Assembly: GCF_022483985.1 (NCBI RefSeq)
Contig: NZ_JAKVME010000001.1
Coordinates: forward strand, 1,984,001 to 2,048,000
Direction of reading: 5' to 3'
Length of the DNA: 64,000 nt
DNA from: Acetobacter sp.
Lineage (GTDB): Bacteria > Pseudomonadota > Alphaproteobacteria > Acetobacterales > Acetobacteraceae
This document shows positions 45,102 to 53,163 of the stretch, piece after piece; the first letter of the stretch is position 1, and each line of letters begins with the position of its first letter. The notes below the pieces were generated by a model. That model did no database searches and was not told where the DNA came from. It was given only the letters and a program-made list of their open reading frames with translations. The translations under genes and the position numbers were made by a program.

Positions 45102-46012
45102 TGCCTGTGACCGACGCTTCCGACACACCCACGCCTCTGTTCGACACGCTGGTCGTCATCGGTCCCGGTCTTATCGGAGCGTCCGTCCTGCATCGCGCCC
45201 GACGCGACAGGACGATTGCCCGACGACTGGTGGCCGTGGACATCAACCCTGCCTTTCGCGAGCGTGTGCGTGAGCTCGGCATAGCCGACGAGGTCACCGA
45301 CGACGCGGCAGCCGCCGTTGCCGATGCTGACTGTGTGATGCTCTGCGTGCCGGTCGGCGCGATGGGTGAAGTCGCCGCCACCGTCATTCCCGCCATGAAG
45401 CCCGGCGCCATCCTGACGGATACCGGCTCGACCAAAGTGGCGGTGATCGAGGCCATCCGACCTTTCCTCCGTCCGGATGTCCCCTATGTTCCGGCGCATC
45501 CAATGGCAGGCACGGAATATTCCGGACCGGACGCCGGTTTCGCCACGTTGTTCGACAATCGATGGAGCCTGCTTACCCCGCTGCCCGACAGCACGCCGGA
45601 GAGTGTGGCGGCAATCACGACCCTCTGGCAGCTCTGTGGCGCACGCACGCGGGATATGGCGCCGGAGCATCATGACAGGGTGTGCGCCATCGTCAGCCAT
45701 CTGCCGCATCTGCTGGCCTTCACGATCTGCGGCACCGCTGATGATCTGGCCGACGAGACACGCTCCGAAGTTCTGGAATTCGCGGCTAGCGGCTTCCGCG
45801 ACTTCACACGAATCGCAGCGTCAGACCCGATCATGTGGCGGGACATCTTCCTGTCCAATCGTGAAGCCATTCTGGAGATGCTGTCACGCTTCCTCGAAGA
45901 CGCGCAGGCCATGGCCCGGGCGATCCGCTGGGGTGATTCCGACTATATTGTCGACCGTATCGAGCGTGGACGCAGCATCCGCCGCAGCCTGCTGGAAAAC
46001 CGTCAGGCCTGA
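45098..46012 (+). CDS. tyrA: Prephenate/arogenate dehydrogenase
   Basis: NAD(P)-dependent dehydrogenase of tyrosine synthesis. 304 residues. VVIGPGLIGASVLHRARRD is the Rossmann motif; TDTGSTKVAVIEAI, VPAHPMAGTEYSGP and FRDFTRIAASDPIMWRDIF are diagnostic. Start ATG 45098 overlaps the hpnL stop; ATG 45101 and GTG 45107 are close alternatives. It is convergent with the DUF2029 gene, overlapping by 10 bp. No hisC or pheA is near. Confidence 0.94.
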   Translation: MMPVTDASDTPTPLFDTLVVIGPGLIGASVLHRARRDRTIARRLVAVDINPAFRERVRELGIADEVTDDAAAAVADADCVMLCVPVGAMGEVAATVIPAMKPGAILTDTGSTKVAVIEAIRPFLRPDVPYVPAHPMAGTEYSGPDAGFATLFDNRWSLLTPLPDSTPESVAAITTLWQLCGARTRDMAPEHHDRVCAIVSHLPHLLAFTICGTADDLADETRSEVLEFAASGFRDFTRIAASDPIMWRDIFLSNREAILEMLSRFLEDAQAMARAIRWGDSDYIVDRIERGRSIRRSLLENRQA

Positions 46013-47349
46013 ACGTCCCCTCTGCCATGAGCCGGGACGACAGAGACTTGAACCTGTCTCCGGCTGAACAGACCCGGCTTCGACATGACAGCCGTTTTGA
46101 GCCGTAGCCACTCTTCCGGCGCGATGCGACGCGCCAGCACAAACAGCAGCGCCGCACAGACAGGGGGAGTTGGACCGATATACGTCAGTTCGGCGAACAG
46201 CCTTGCTCCCAGCAGATAGAAATAGGCGAGAAACAGAACGAATTTTTCACCGGACCACCAACCAGTCCGCTGCGCCTGCAACAAGAGCCATCCCATCGGA
46301 AAGGCCAGACAGGCAAGATCATAGTCCAGAAGAAACGGTGAGCAGAACGGCATCGCGGCGATCATCACCGCCACCTGCCCGGAGGCCGCCCCATGCTCGC
46401 CCAGTTCGGCAGCACATCCGCGCAGACGCGCCGCAAGCCAACCGGCGAGCCCCAGAGCCAGCCCCGCCGCCATTATCTGCGCGCCATAGGCCAGCCATCC
46501 GGGCGCATGAAGCAGGTGCGCCGCGGCAAAGACACTCTGCATTTTCCATGACTGGACATAGCCGTGCGAAAACGCCCCCTGCGCCTCGTGACTCATATGC
46601 AGGAAACCATTCCAGCCCGTAGCGCCAAAAGCGAGCCACGACACCGCTATCAGTCCAAGACCGGAGCATATTCCTCCGGCGACAGCCGGCCATCTCCGGG
46701 CGCACAGCAGGACTACAGGCGCAGCCACCAGCAGTTGTGGCTTGATCACCAGCCCACCGAGGCACAGCCCCGCCACGAAAGGGTGTTCCGCCAGCAGCAC
46801 CATGGCCCAACCAAAAAGGGCACCGGTGAGAAGACCGTTCTGTCCGTTCGCCACACCGATGACGAGGCCCGGAAAGGCCAGAATGGGCAATAGCGCCCAT
46901 CGCTGGGGCAGCAGTCGGCGCATGGCCCGCACGAACACTGTACCGGTCAGGATGAGAAACAGCGCGACGGACAGACGGTAAGGCACCAGCGCGAGCGGCA
47001 GGCAGACCAGCAGAAAGGTCGGAGGATAGTAAAAGGCAAAATTCCCGAACGACAGTCCGGGAAATGCGGAAAGCTCGACCAGATGGTGTTTCGCACTGTC
47101 ATACAGCTCGGCCAGATGGCCATCCAGCACCTGCCGGGAGGCCGCCCAGAAGCTGACGAAATCGGCGCAGATCGGCTGCCCCTCGAAATTGGTGCCCCAA
47201 TGCGAAACCACGATGATGGAAAGAAACAGTCCCCATCCGTAGAAAGCGAGAATGCGACAGTACGCCAGCGCCCTGCCCCGGGTCAGCCAGTCGGCCTGTA
47301 GGAATATCCGGCAGAACGCCGTTTCCAGTCTTTTTGACCGCCTGTTCAT
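46003..47349 (-). CDS. DUF2029 family membrane glycosyltransferase (GT87-like)
   Basis: 448-residue polytopic membrane protein with about 10-12 helices. Early acidic pair in PICADFVSFWAASRQVLDG, the FAFYYPPTFLLVCLPLAL helix, and ANGQNGLLTGALFGWAM with VIKPQLLVAAP are DUF2029 features. Family members are polyprenyl-phosphate-sugar-dependent mannosyl/arabinosyl-type transferases; the acceptor is unknown. It is convergent with tyrA and divergent from the oxygenase at 47581. Confidence 0.88.
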   Translation of the reverse strand: MNRRSKRLETAFCRIFLQADWLTRGRALAYCRILAFYGWGLFLSIIVVSHWGTNFEGQPICADFVSFWAASRQVLDGHLAELYDSAKHHLVELSAFPGLSFGNFAFYYPPTFLLVCLPLALVPYRLSVALFLILTGTVFVRAMRRLLPQRWALLPILAFPGLVIGVANGQNGLLTGALFGWAMVLLAEHPFVAGLCLGGLVIKPQLLVAAPVVLLCARRWPAVAGGICSGLGLIAVSWLAFGATGWNGFLHMSHEAQGAFSHGYVQSWKMQSVFAAAHLLHAPGWLAYGAQIMAAGLALGLAGWLAARLRGCAAELGEHGAASGQVAVMIAAMPFCSPFLLDYDLACLAFPMGWLLLQAQRTGWWSGEKFVLFLAYFYLLGARLFAELTYIGPTPPVCAALLFVLARRIAPEEWLRLKTAVMSKPGLFSRRQVQVSVVPAHGRGDVQA

Positions 47350-47580
47350 AATCTGCCCGATGTAATGATGCTTTCCGGCACCATCCGGCAGAAAACTTAA
47401 CCAATTCCTTATTTTGTGAGCGCACCCCTCATTGGGTGATGATTTTTAATCTTGTCGACGTATCGCGAGATAACGGCATACCCCCCATGTGACACGCCAA
47501 CGGCACAGACATATGATGCGGCGCTCGCAAAGGCAGAACCCGACCTCACCCAGCATGGCGAGGTCAAGGAGTCCCGGATC

Positions 47581-48225
47581 ATGACTGTCGCCGCTCTGAA
47601 TCTTGATTTTGCCGCTCTGGCAGCAAAGCCGGTCGAGAAGACGCCGTTTCCCCACGTCGCCGTCGAGCATTTCATTCCACAGGATGAACTGACCGCTCTC
47701 CAGACATCCCTGCCGCAGATCGGTTCCGGCGGCTCCTTTCCGCCCGAAGCCCTGACGCTGACGCCACTCATGCAGACTCTCATCACACAGCTTGAAGGCC
47801 CGGAGCTGAGAGGAATCATCGCCCGGAAGTTCGATCTCGATCTCGACGACGCGCCCACGATGCTGACCATACGAGGCCGCACACGGGAGAAGGATGGTCG
47901 CATTCACTGCGACTCCATAGCCAAACGCGTTACGATTCTTCTTTACCTGAACCCACCATCGGCTGCGTTCGAACGTCAGGAAGGCTGCCTGCGCCTTCTG
48001 AACGGTCCTGATGATGTCGAGAATTTCGCTGTGGAAGTGCCGCCGGTCAACGGCACGCTGCTCGTCTTTCCCAATGGACCGACGACATGGCATGGCCACC
48101 GGCAGTATGTCGGCCCCCGCTACACGATTCAGCTCAATTACATGGAAACCGGAGCGAAGGCGCGTTCCGAGCTACGGCGTCACAAGCTGTCGGCTCTGGC
48201 CAAAAAACTGACATTCGCTGCGTGA
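47581..48225 (+). CDS. 2OG-Fe(II) oxygenase family protein
   Basis: 214 residues from ATG 47581, which has aaggag 9 bp upstream; the frame is open to 47452 but the ribosome site is decisive. The double-stranded beta-helix ligands are RIHCDSIAKRVTILLYLN (H-x-D), NGPTTWHGHRQY (distal His) and GPRYTIQLNYM (Arg for 2-oxoglutarate). Resembles the oxygenase at 6475-7167 in the order and spacing of motifs. Substrate unknown. It is followed by a repeat unit and an integrase relic. Confidence 0.82.
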   Translation: MTVAALNLDFAALAAKPVEKTPFPHVAVEHFIPQDELTALQTSLPQIGSGGSFPPEALTLTPLMQTLITQLEGPELRGIIARKFDLDLDDAPTMLTIRGRTREKDGRIHCDSIAKRVTILLYLNPPSAAFERQEGCLRLLNGPDDVENFAVEVPPVNGTLLVFPNGPTTWHGHRQYVGPRYTIQLNYMETGAKARSELRRHKLSALAKKLTFAA

Positions 48226-48254
48226 TGGTCTGATAGCAGGCCGCTTGCGACTTA

Positions 48255-48282
48255 GGGGGCTTTGCCCCCACACAAAGGGACA
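48255..48282. repeat. Truncated copy of a double-hairpin intergenic repeat
   Basis: GGGGGC-ttt-GCCCCC (48255-48269) followed by cacaaagggaca. It matches the unit at 49786-49825, but the second hairpin breaks off at 48282, where the integrase relic region begins. Confidence 0.65.
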
Positions 48283-48299
48283 AGAAGTTTCAGTCGCAT

Positions 48300-48690
48300 C
48301 GGCGCTGATGACGTGGCGTTGGCGAGGCCGATCGAACCTCATCCGTTGGTGTTACAATAACTGTCAGAGCACCACACCAAGAGTCGCAGCGCCTGCCGTT
48401 GTCATGTCGCTGCAACTGCAATCGTGCCGCCAGTTGGTATTACAACAGATGAAGGAAGCCTCTCTCGGTCAATGGATTCCACAACGTATTTAAAGGCTGG
48501 TGCCGAGAGGCCAGATTACCGGAAGGCTATAGCTAGGCATTTGGCCGCAGCGGGGTGCTCCCTACACGAAATCGCAGCGACCACTGGTATAAAATATTGT
48601 CAGAATTCAGTCGCTACACACGGCTGTATCTCGGGAAAAGACTGCCGAAAGCGGGCTAAGGAAATTACCGCGATGATTGTCTAAGAGCGA
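48300..48690 (+). pseudogene. Decayed tyrosine-recombinase (phage/island integrase) C-terminal end
   Basis: Pieces of one integrase are spread over different frames. FHNVFKGWCREARLPEGY (48476 region, frame then hits TAG) is followed in another frame by RKAIARHLAAAGCSLHEIAATTG, and then in a third by ILSEFSRYTRLYLGKRLPK. Read together they reproduce the usual order of a tyrosine recombinase catalytic domain (the region just before the HxxR box, HxxR itself, and the segment leading to the nucleophile Tyr in RYT). The HGL part of HGLRK is deleted, and stops and frameshifts interrupt it, so it is inactive. It lies next to the 3' end of tRNA-Tyr, a usual integration site. Start and upstream extent are uncertain. 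Confidence 0.72.
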
Positions 48691-48727
48691 CAATTATCGG
48701 CTGATATCTGCGGTATTTCATGGAAAA

Positions 48728-48813
48728 TGGTGGAAGGGGTTGGATTCGAACCAACGTAGGCGTACGCCAGCGGATTTACAGTCCGCCCCCTTTAGCCACT
48801 CGGGCACCCTTCC
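48728..48813 (-). tRNA. tRNA-Tyr (anticodon GUA)
   Basis: Minus strand, 86 nt including an encoded CCA. The acceptor stem GGAAGGG pairs with CCCTTCC, the anticodon loop reads CTGTAAA with GTA, a long class II variable arm follows, and the T arm carries GGTTCGAATCC. All stems close. The gene is divergent from rlmB; its 3' end faces the integrase relic. Confidence 0.98.
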
Positions 48814-48929
48814 GTTGGGCGACGAATTAAGGGTGTTCACGCCGCCTGTCAACCGGTTTGGCAGTTTCTCTTTCATTCCTGTCGTCAGACCTGATGACGA
48901 CAGCACACAACCCGTCGTATAGCAGCCGC

Positions 48930-49760
48930 ATGCGCACACCACGACAGTCCTCACCCCGTCCTCCCCGCCAGCCACACTCCGATTCCCGAGACCATGGAGA
49001 AGCCCACCGCGGCGGCCAGCGTCCGCACGGTCGGAACCGGCAGAAACCCGGAGGTCCCTACTGGATCGCTGGCGTGCATGCCTGTCAGGCGGCTCTGGAG
49101 AATCCTCACCGCACGGTGCAGTGTGTTCTTCTCTCCGCCGAGGCGCAGGAGGATTTCACAAAACGCCTGTCCGTGTCCCTGCCCTCCTATGTGGAACGCG
49201 GCGACAAAGCCCGCTTCACCGCGCTTCTCGGTGCTGAAGCGGTCCATCAGGGCGTCGCCGTGCTGGTGGAGCCGCTGGAGGCTGTCGCCATCGAGGATGC
49301 TCTGGAACGCCCAGGCCCGGTCCTCGTGCTCGATCAGGTGACCGACCCCCGCAATGTCGGCGCGATTCTCCGTTCAGCAGCGGCCTTCGGCGCATCCTGC
49401 GTTGTGATGCAGGACCGTAACGCACCGGAAGAAGGTGCGGCTCTGGCCAAGGCTGCTTCAGGCGCGTTGGAGGTTGTGCCGCTGGTGCGCGTGGTTAATC
49501 TCGCCCGCTGTCTGGAAACCCTGAAGCAGAATGATTGCTGGGTGATCGGCCTCGACGCCGGGGGAGGACGTCTTGAAGGCAGCAGTCTTCAGGGACGTCG
49601 CGCTGCGCTGGTTCTTGGTTCGGAAGGTGATGGGTTGCGTCGCCTCACCCGTGAAAACTGCGACGAAATCGCAGGTCTTCACATGCCCGGCACAATGGAA
49701 AGCCTCAACGTTTCCGTGGCGGCGGCAATCGGCCTGTATGAACTGGTCAGAGCGGATTAA
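48930..49760 (+). CDS. rlmB: 23S rRNA (guanosine-2'-O-)-methyltransferase RlmB-like (SpoU family)
   Basis: 276 residues of a SPOUT (TrmH/SpoU) RNA 2'-O-methyltransferase. The first 40 or so residues are a basic Arg/Pro/His-rich tail, then the substrate-binding domain (YWIAGVHACQAALENPHR), then the knot with LDQVTDPRNVGAILRSAAAFGA (motif 1), LVLGSEGDGLRR (motif 2) and IPMxGxxxSLNVS-like HMPGTMESLNVSVAAAI (motif 3). ATG 48930 or ATG 48894 could start it; neither ribosome site is strong. The E. coli homologue modifies G2251 in 23S rRNA. Confidence 0.9.
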   Translation: MRTPRQSSPRPPRQPHSDSRDHGEAHRGGQRPHGRNRQKPGGPYWIAGVHACQAALENPHRTVQCVLLSAEAQEDFTKRLSVSLPSYVERGDKARFTALLGAEAVHQGVAVLVEPLEAVAIEDALERPGPVLVLDQVTDPRNVGAILRSAAAFGASCVVMQDRNAPEEGAALAKAASGALEVVPLVRVVNLARCLETLKQNDCWVIGLDAGGGRLEGSSLQGRRAALVLGSEGDGLRRLTRENCDEIAGLHMPGTMESLNVSVAAAIGLYELVRAD

Positions 49761-49785
49761 GGGAGCGGCGAACGGGCCGGACTAC

Positions 49786-49825
49786 GGGGGCCTTGCCCCC
49801 ATACACAAAGGGACACCGTCCCTTT
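49786..49825. repeat. Double-hairpin intergenic repeat, complete copy
   Basis: GGGGGC-ctt-GCCCCC (49786-49800), the spacer atacac, then AAAGGGAC-acc-GTCCCTTT (49807-49825). It lies 26 bp after the rlmB stop. The same unit, truncated, is at 48255-48282. REP-like, possibly also acting as a terminator. Confidence 0.7.
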
Positions 49826-49877
49826 GATCCCTAAATTTATCTATCAAAACGTTGGAATAAATGCGGACGACTGCTTT

Positions 49878-50018
49878 CTATAGGCGGATCAGCGCCACTA
49901 CATAGACCACCAGCACCATCGCCAGCGTAAAGCCGACGAGGCTGATCACCCGCCCACGCTGACGGCGGAGCAGTTCAACCCGCTCTGCCTCTGTCAGATC
50001 GGTCGGCACAGTCATCAT
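49878..50018 (-). CDS. CoxF-like 46-residue membrane protein
   Basis: A short gene overlapping the ctaB stop as ATGA, so translation is coupled. The product begins MMTVPTDLTEAERVELL, has a basic patch RRQRGR (about residues 18-23), and one hydrophobic helix (about 24-44, ending VALIRL). Polar N-terminus plus one helix directly after a heme O synthase is the arrangement of the small alphaproteobacterial CoxF protein; similarity is of pattern, not a confident alignment. Function in oxidase assembly is inferred from context. Confidence 0.6.
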   Translation of the reverse strand: MMTVPTDLTEAERVELLRRQRGRVISLVGFTLAMVLVVYVVALIRL

Positions 50019-50971
50019 GACATCCACCATGTCAGGGCGTGATCAGCCAGCAGACCACAGAACAGCAGGAACAGGTAGGCCAGCGAAAAACGGAACGAAA
50101 TCCGCGCGGCCTTGTCTCCATTCAGACTGACACCGTCTGCGTCCTGCTTTTCCAGCAGCACACGGACAGCACACGCAATAAACCCAAGCCCCAGAGCCAG
50201 CGCGGTCACCGTATAAACCATCCCGCTCAGATGCATGAAGGACGGAACCAGCGACACCGCCAGCAGGATGATCGTGTAGGCCAGAATGTTCCAGCGTGTG
50301 TGACGGGCACCCTTCACCACCGGCAGCATGGGAATGCCCGCCCGCCCGTAATCCTTGCAGGCATAGAGCGAGAGCGACCAGAAATGCGGTGGCGTCCACA
50401 GAAAAACGATGGAGAACATCACCACCGGCATCACATCCATCGAACCGGTCGCCGCAGCCCAGCCGATCATCGGCGGGAAAGCGCCTGCGGCTCCACCAAT
50501 GACGATATTCTGCGGCGTCGAGCGCTTCAGCCACATCGTATAGATCACGGCATAGAAGAAGATGGAGAACGCCAGAATACCCGCCGCCAGCGTGTTCGTC
50601 GCCAGCCACATCAGAATGACCGAGAAAACAGACAGCCCCAGCCCGTAGGCCAGCGTCTCATCAGCCGGAATACGTCCACCCGGAATCGGGCGGGTTGCTG
50701 TCCGCTGCATGATGATGTCGATATCGCGATCGTACCACATGTTGATGGCACCCGCCGCGCCGGAAGCGAGGCAGATGCACAGGATGCTGATGGCCGTCAT
50801 CAGGGGATTCATGTGACCGGGAGCCATGTAAAGACCGGCAGCCCCCGTAAACACCACGAGTGAAATCACCCGAGGCTTGAGAAGCTGAATCCAGTCTTTC
50901 GCGTTCGTGCCGACACGGGCCGCATCAAAACGGATGCGCGCGGGACGGGCTTCAGCCGTGGCGCCGCTCAT
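50015..50971 (-). CDS. ctaB: Protoheme IX farnesyltransferase (heme O synthase)
   Basis: Attaches a farnesyl group to heme B, making heme O for bo3 oxidase or, after further oxidation, heme A for aa3 oxidase. 318 residues with about nine helices of the UbiA superfamily. NMWYDRDIDIIMQRTATRP is the aspartate-rich diphosphate motif, and VFLWTPPHFWSLSLYACKDY the second conserved loop. ATG 50971 overlaps the stop of the COX1-like gene (ATGA); its own stop overlaps the CoxF-like gene. The gene could serve the cytochrome bo3 ubiquinol oxidase typical of acetic acid bacteria. Confidence 0.97.
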   Translation of the reverse strand: MSGATAEARPARIRFDAARVGTNAKDWIQLLKPRVISLVVFTGAAGLYMAPGHMNPLMTAISILCICLASGAAGAINMWYDRDIDIIMQRTATRPIPGGRIPADETLAYGLGLSVFSVILMWLATNTLAAGILAFSIFFYAVIYTMWLKRSTPQNIVIGGAAGAFPPMIGWAAATGSMDVMPVVMFSIVFLWTPPHFWSLSLYACKDYGRAGIPMLPVVKGARHTRWNILAYTIILLAVSLVPSFMHLSGMVYTVTALALGLGFIACAVRVLLEKQDADGVSLNGDKAARISFRFSLAYLFLLFCGLLADHALTWWMS

Positions 50972-52233
50972 CGGCGGACCTCCCGCAGCATGACGACATT
51001 ACCTGAGACGACTTTCCGGCTGGCGCTCAGCACGCTCAACAGCACGAACGCCATGACCCAGAGCGAAACCGCCATCGCCGCTCCGCCAAGAGCCTGTCCC
51101 AGACCGGTATTGCTTTCAGAGGCCAGCACACCGAGAAACATGAGTCCAAACTGCATTCTGGCGAAATTCCGGGAGTAATGCCCTTTGGTCACATCGCCGA
51201 GCCAAGCGTAAAATCCGCCGAAAAGGACGAACACAGCACCATTCAGAACCGCCGTATGCACGCCTGAACCCATCCAGCCAGCGGCAAGCAGCACGAAAAA
51301 TCCGGAAACCCACAGAACCGGCACATCAATCGCAACGCGTAGCGTCACGGCCTGCCGCCACAGTGTCCGAATCCAGACGCCAGTGAATGCAATCGACGCA
51401 ACGGCGGCAAGAACCGCCCCTGCCTTCTGCGCGGAAGCCGGGTCAGCATGCACAAACGCCAGACGATCCCACAGAACAGGACCGCCAATCGCCACTATGG
51501 CGATAACAGTGACGGCAACGGCTTTCAGCGCCTTCCCGACCGGGGCAATCCCGTCAAATACCTTGGCCGCCAGTCCAAACGCCGAGACCAGAACAATCAG
51601 AGTCACCGGCATTTCGAAATGCGGCATGACGCCGGAAGCGCCGAAAAGCTCCCGTGTCGCTCCCGCCGCCAGCACCGGCGCTGTGAGCAGAAGCCCTACG
51701 GCGGCGCAAAGCTGTGTCCAGACAAACAGAGAGAAAGGCAGGAGACCATCCACCCTCTCCTGTCCTCGGGGTGCGATAATGCCCACGCCAGCTCGCGAAT
51801 CAGAGATAAGCGTCAGTGTAGAGACGGCCATGAGAACAGCGCCGACACTCCACACGCTCATGCCGATCAGATCCCCATGCGAGACGCCGCTCAGGAACAT
51901 CAGCAATGCCACCAGCATGGCGACAAGAGCCGCGCCATCAAGCAGGGGCAGCGCTTTCACTCCACCCGTCATCAGGTCACGCGCAAGAAAAAGTCGGCCA
52001 AAAGCGCCCAGAAAAGCCGAAATCCCGACAAACAGCAGCATGGCGCTGGGGTGGAAACCCGCCATTCTTGCTTCAAGGCCAGCAGGGAGAAGGTGAAGCT
52101 GACCGGCAAGAGCCGCCGCACCCGCCAGTCCACCCACTGTGACGGACAGGGCCAGATAACCGGCGGCGACATGGGGAGAGAGTTGACCCGGACGGCTGTG
52201 AGCTTGATTCTGGGCAGGAGTCACAACGGCCAT
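50968..52233 (-). CDS. Degenerate cytochrome c oxidase subunit I-like membrane protein
   Basis: A 421-residue protein with about 11-12 helices that follows the order of COX1 helices but is shorter (COX1 is about 520-550). FHPSAMLLFVGISAFLGAFG resembles the helix-II region of COX1 (H-x-x-x-M-x-F-F ... GGFGNW). PHFEMPVTLIVLVSAFGL resembles the GHPEVYILILPGFG stretch, with the crosslinked Tyr lost. VPVLWVSGFFVLLAAGWMG, then GSGVHTAVLNGAVFVLFGGF, resembles helices IX-X, with about 20 residues missing where the HxH heme ligands normally sit. Most heme and CuB ligands are thus absent. ATG 52233; a TTG lies one codon upstream. It overlaps ctaB. Catalysis is unlikely; assembly or a quite different role is possible. 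Confidence 0.7.
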   Translation of the reverse strand: MAVVTPAQNQAHSRPGQLSPHVAAGYLALSVTVGGLAGAAALAGQLHLLPAGLEARMAGFHPSAMLLFVGISAFLGAFGRLFLARDLMTGGVKALPLLDGAALVAMLVALLMFLSGVSHGDLIGMSVWSVGAVLMAVSTLTLISDSRAGVGIIAPRGQERVDGLLPFSLFVWTQLCAAVGLLLTAPVLAAGATRELFGASGVMPHFEMPVTLIVLVSAFGLAAKVFDGIAPVGKALKAVAVTVIAIVAIGGPVLWDRLAFVHADPASAQKAGAVLAAVASIAFTGVWIRTLWRQAVTLRVAIDVPVLWVSGFFVLLAAGWMGSGVHTAVLNGAVFVLFGGFYAWLGDVTKGHYSRNFARMQFGLMFLGVLASESNTGLGQALGGAAMAVSLWVMAFVLLSVLSASRKVVSGNVVMLREVRR

Positions 52234-52416
52234 CAACGTTCACGTCTCTCGTTCATCAGGTCTTTGGTACGATCCGCGTATAGTCGGCTCCCCGACCATC
52301 AGCGTTACAAGCCTGATCAGACTAATGGAAATTACCACCAATCAAAAGCGGCCTGTTACCCGCCGGGCAGCACGCAGACCTGCTTGCAGCGCGCGCCACA
52401 CCAAAGCGGCAACCAG

Positions 52417-53163
52417 TCAGGCGACGACTTTTTCCTGACGTTTCACCGCTTCTGCCACAGCCACTTCGTGCTCCAGCGTAACCAGTGTGAACAACCCTGC
52501 AGGCGGAACCGGCTCGATCCGCGCATGGGCCATATCTTCCGGGGGAAGCAGAGCTTCCATGGCGAAATCAGGATGCCAGCCAAGGGAATGGGACGCCCGG
52601 GCCATGCCACGCTCGATCGCACCACGCACACCCGTCGGGGCGAGGAAGTGATTCACAAACAGAATATAACCGCCCGGACGGACGACACGCTTCAGTTCGG
52701 CCAGCAGTTTGCGGGGATGCGGCACAACCGACGCCACGAACATCGCCACGGCGATATCGAACGAATCATCAGCGAAACGCGTATCCTCGGCATCCATCTC
52801 CAGCAGGGCGTCAACATTGCTGAGATGGTCACGACGCACGCGCTCACGGGCGCGGGCAAGCATATCGGACGACAGATCAATACCGGTGATCCGCTTGCTC
52901 GCCGTATAATGCGGCAGCGCGAGGCCCGTGCCGACACCGACCTCCAGCACGCGGGAACCCGGCAGACGATTGACCGCTGAGACAGCCCTTTTCCGCCCGA
53001 ACGCCGAGATACCGCCGAACACGGTGTCATAGACACCGGCCCAGCGCCGATATGCGGCCCTTACAGCATCCGCATCCAGCGCCACACGTGGCCCGTGACT
53101 CTCCTCCGTTTGGGAGACGCCTTCCGCTGTTTTACTGCGGACATCCTGCAAGACTTCGCTCAT
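52417..53163 (-). CDS. PmtA-like phospholipid N-methyltransferase (class I SAM methyltransferase)
   Basis: 248 residues. The SAM-binding core reads SRVLEVGVGTGLALPHY (motif I), ITGIDLSSDML (motif II) and DDSFDIAVAMFVASVVPHP (motif IV), followed by LKRVVRPGGYILFVNHF. The RRWAGVYDTVFGG lead-in is typical of the Rhodobacter-type phosphatidylethanolamine N-methyltransferase, which makes phosphatidylcholine; related UbiE-like methyltransferases share much of this. About 30 extra N-terminal residues. It lies 183 bp downstream of the COX1-like gene but reads away from its operon's 3' end, so the promoter is on the other side. Confidence 0.8.
   Translation of the reverse strand: MSEVLQDVRSKTAEGVSQTEESHGPRVALDADAVRAAYRRWAGVYDTVFGGISAFGRKRAVSAVNRLPGSRVLEVGVGTGLALPHYTASKRITGIDLSSDMLARARERVRRDHLSNVDALLEMDAEDTRFADDSFDIAVAMFVASVVPHPRKLLAELKRVVRPGGYILFVNHFLAPTGVRGAIERGMARASHSLGWHPDFAMEALLPPEDMAHARIEPVPPAGLFTLVTLEHEVAVAEAVKRQEKVVA

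Noticed and set aside
48728-48760. Second copy of the tRNA-Tyr 3' end as an att site
   Set aside because: I looked through the flanking kilobase for a repeat of the T-arm/acceptor sequence and found none, so no att pair can be defined.
51448-52980. 510-codon open frame on the plus strand
   Set aside because: It runs across both the COX1-like gene and the PmtA-like gene on the other strand and is Gln/Arg/His-rich, as expected for an antisense shadow.
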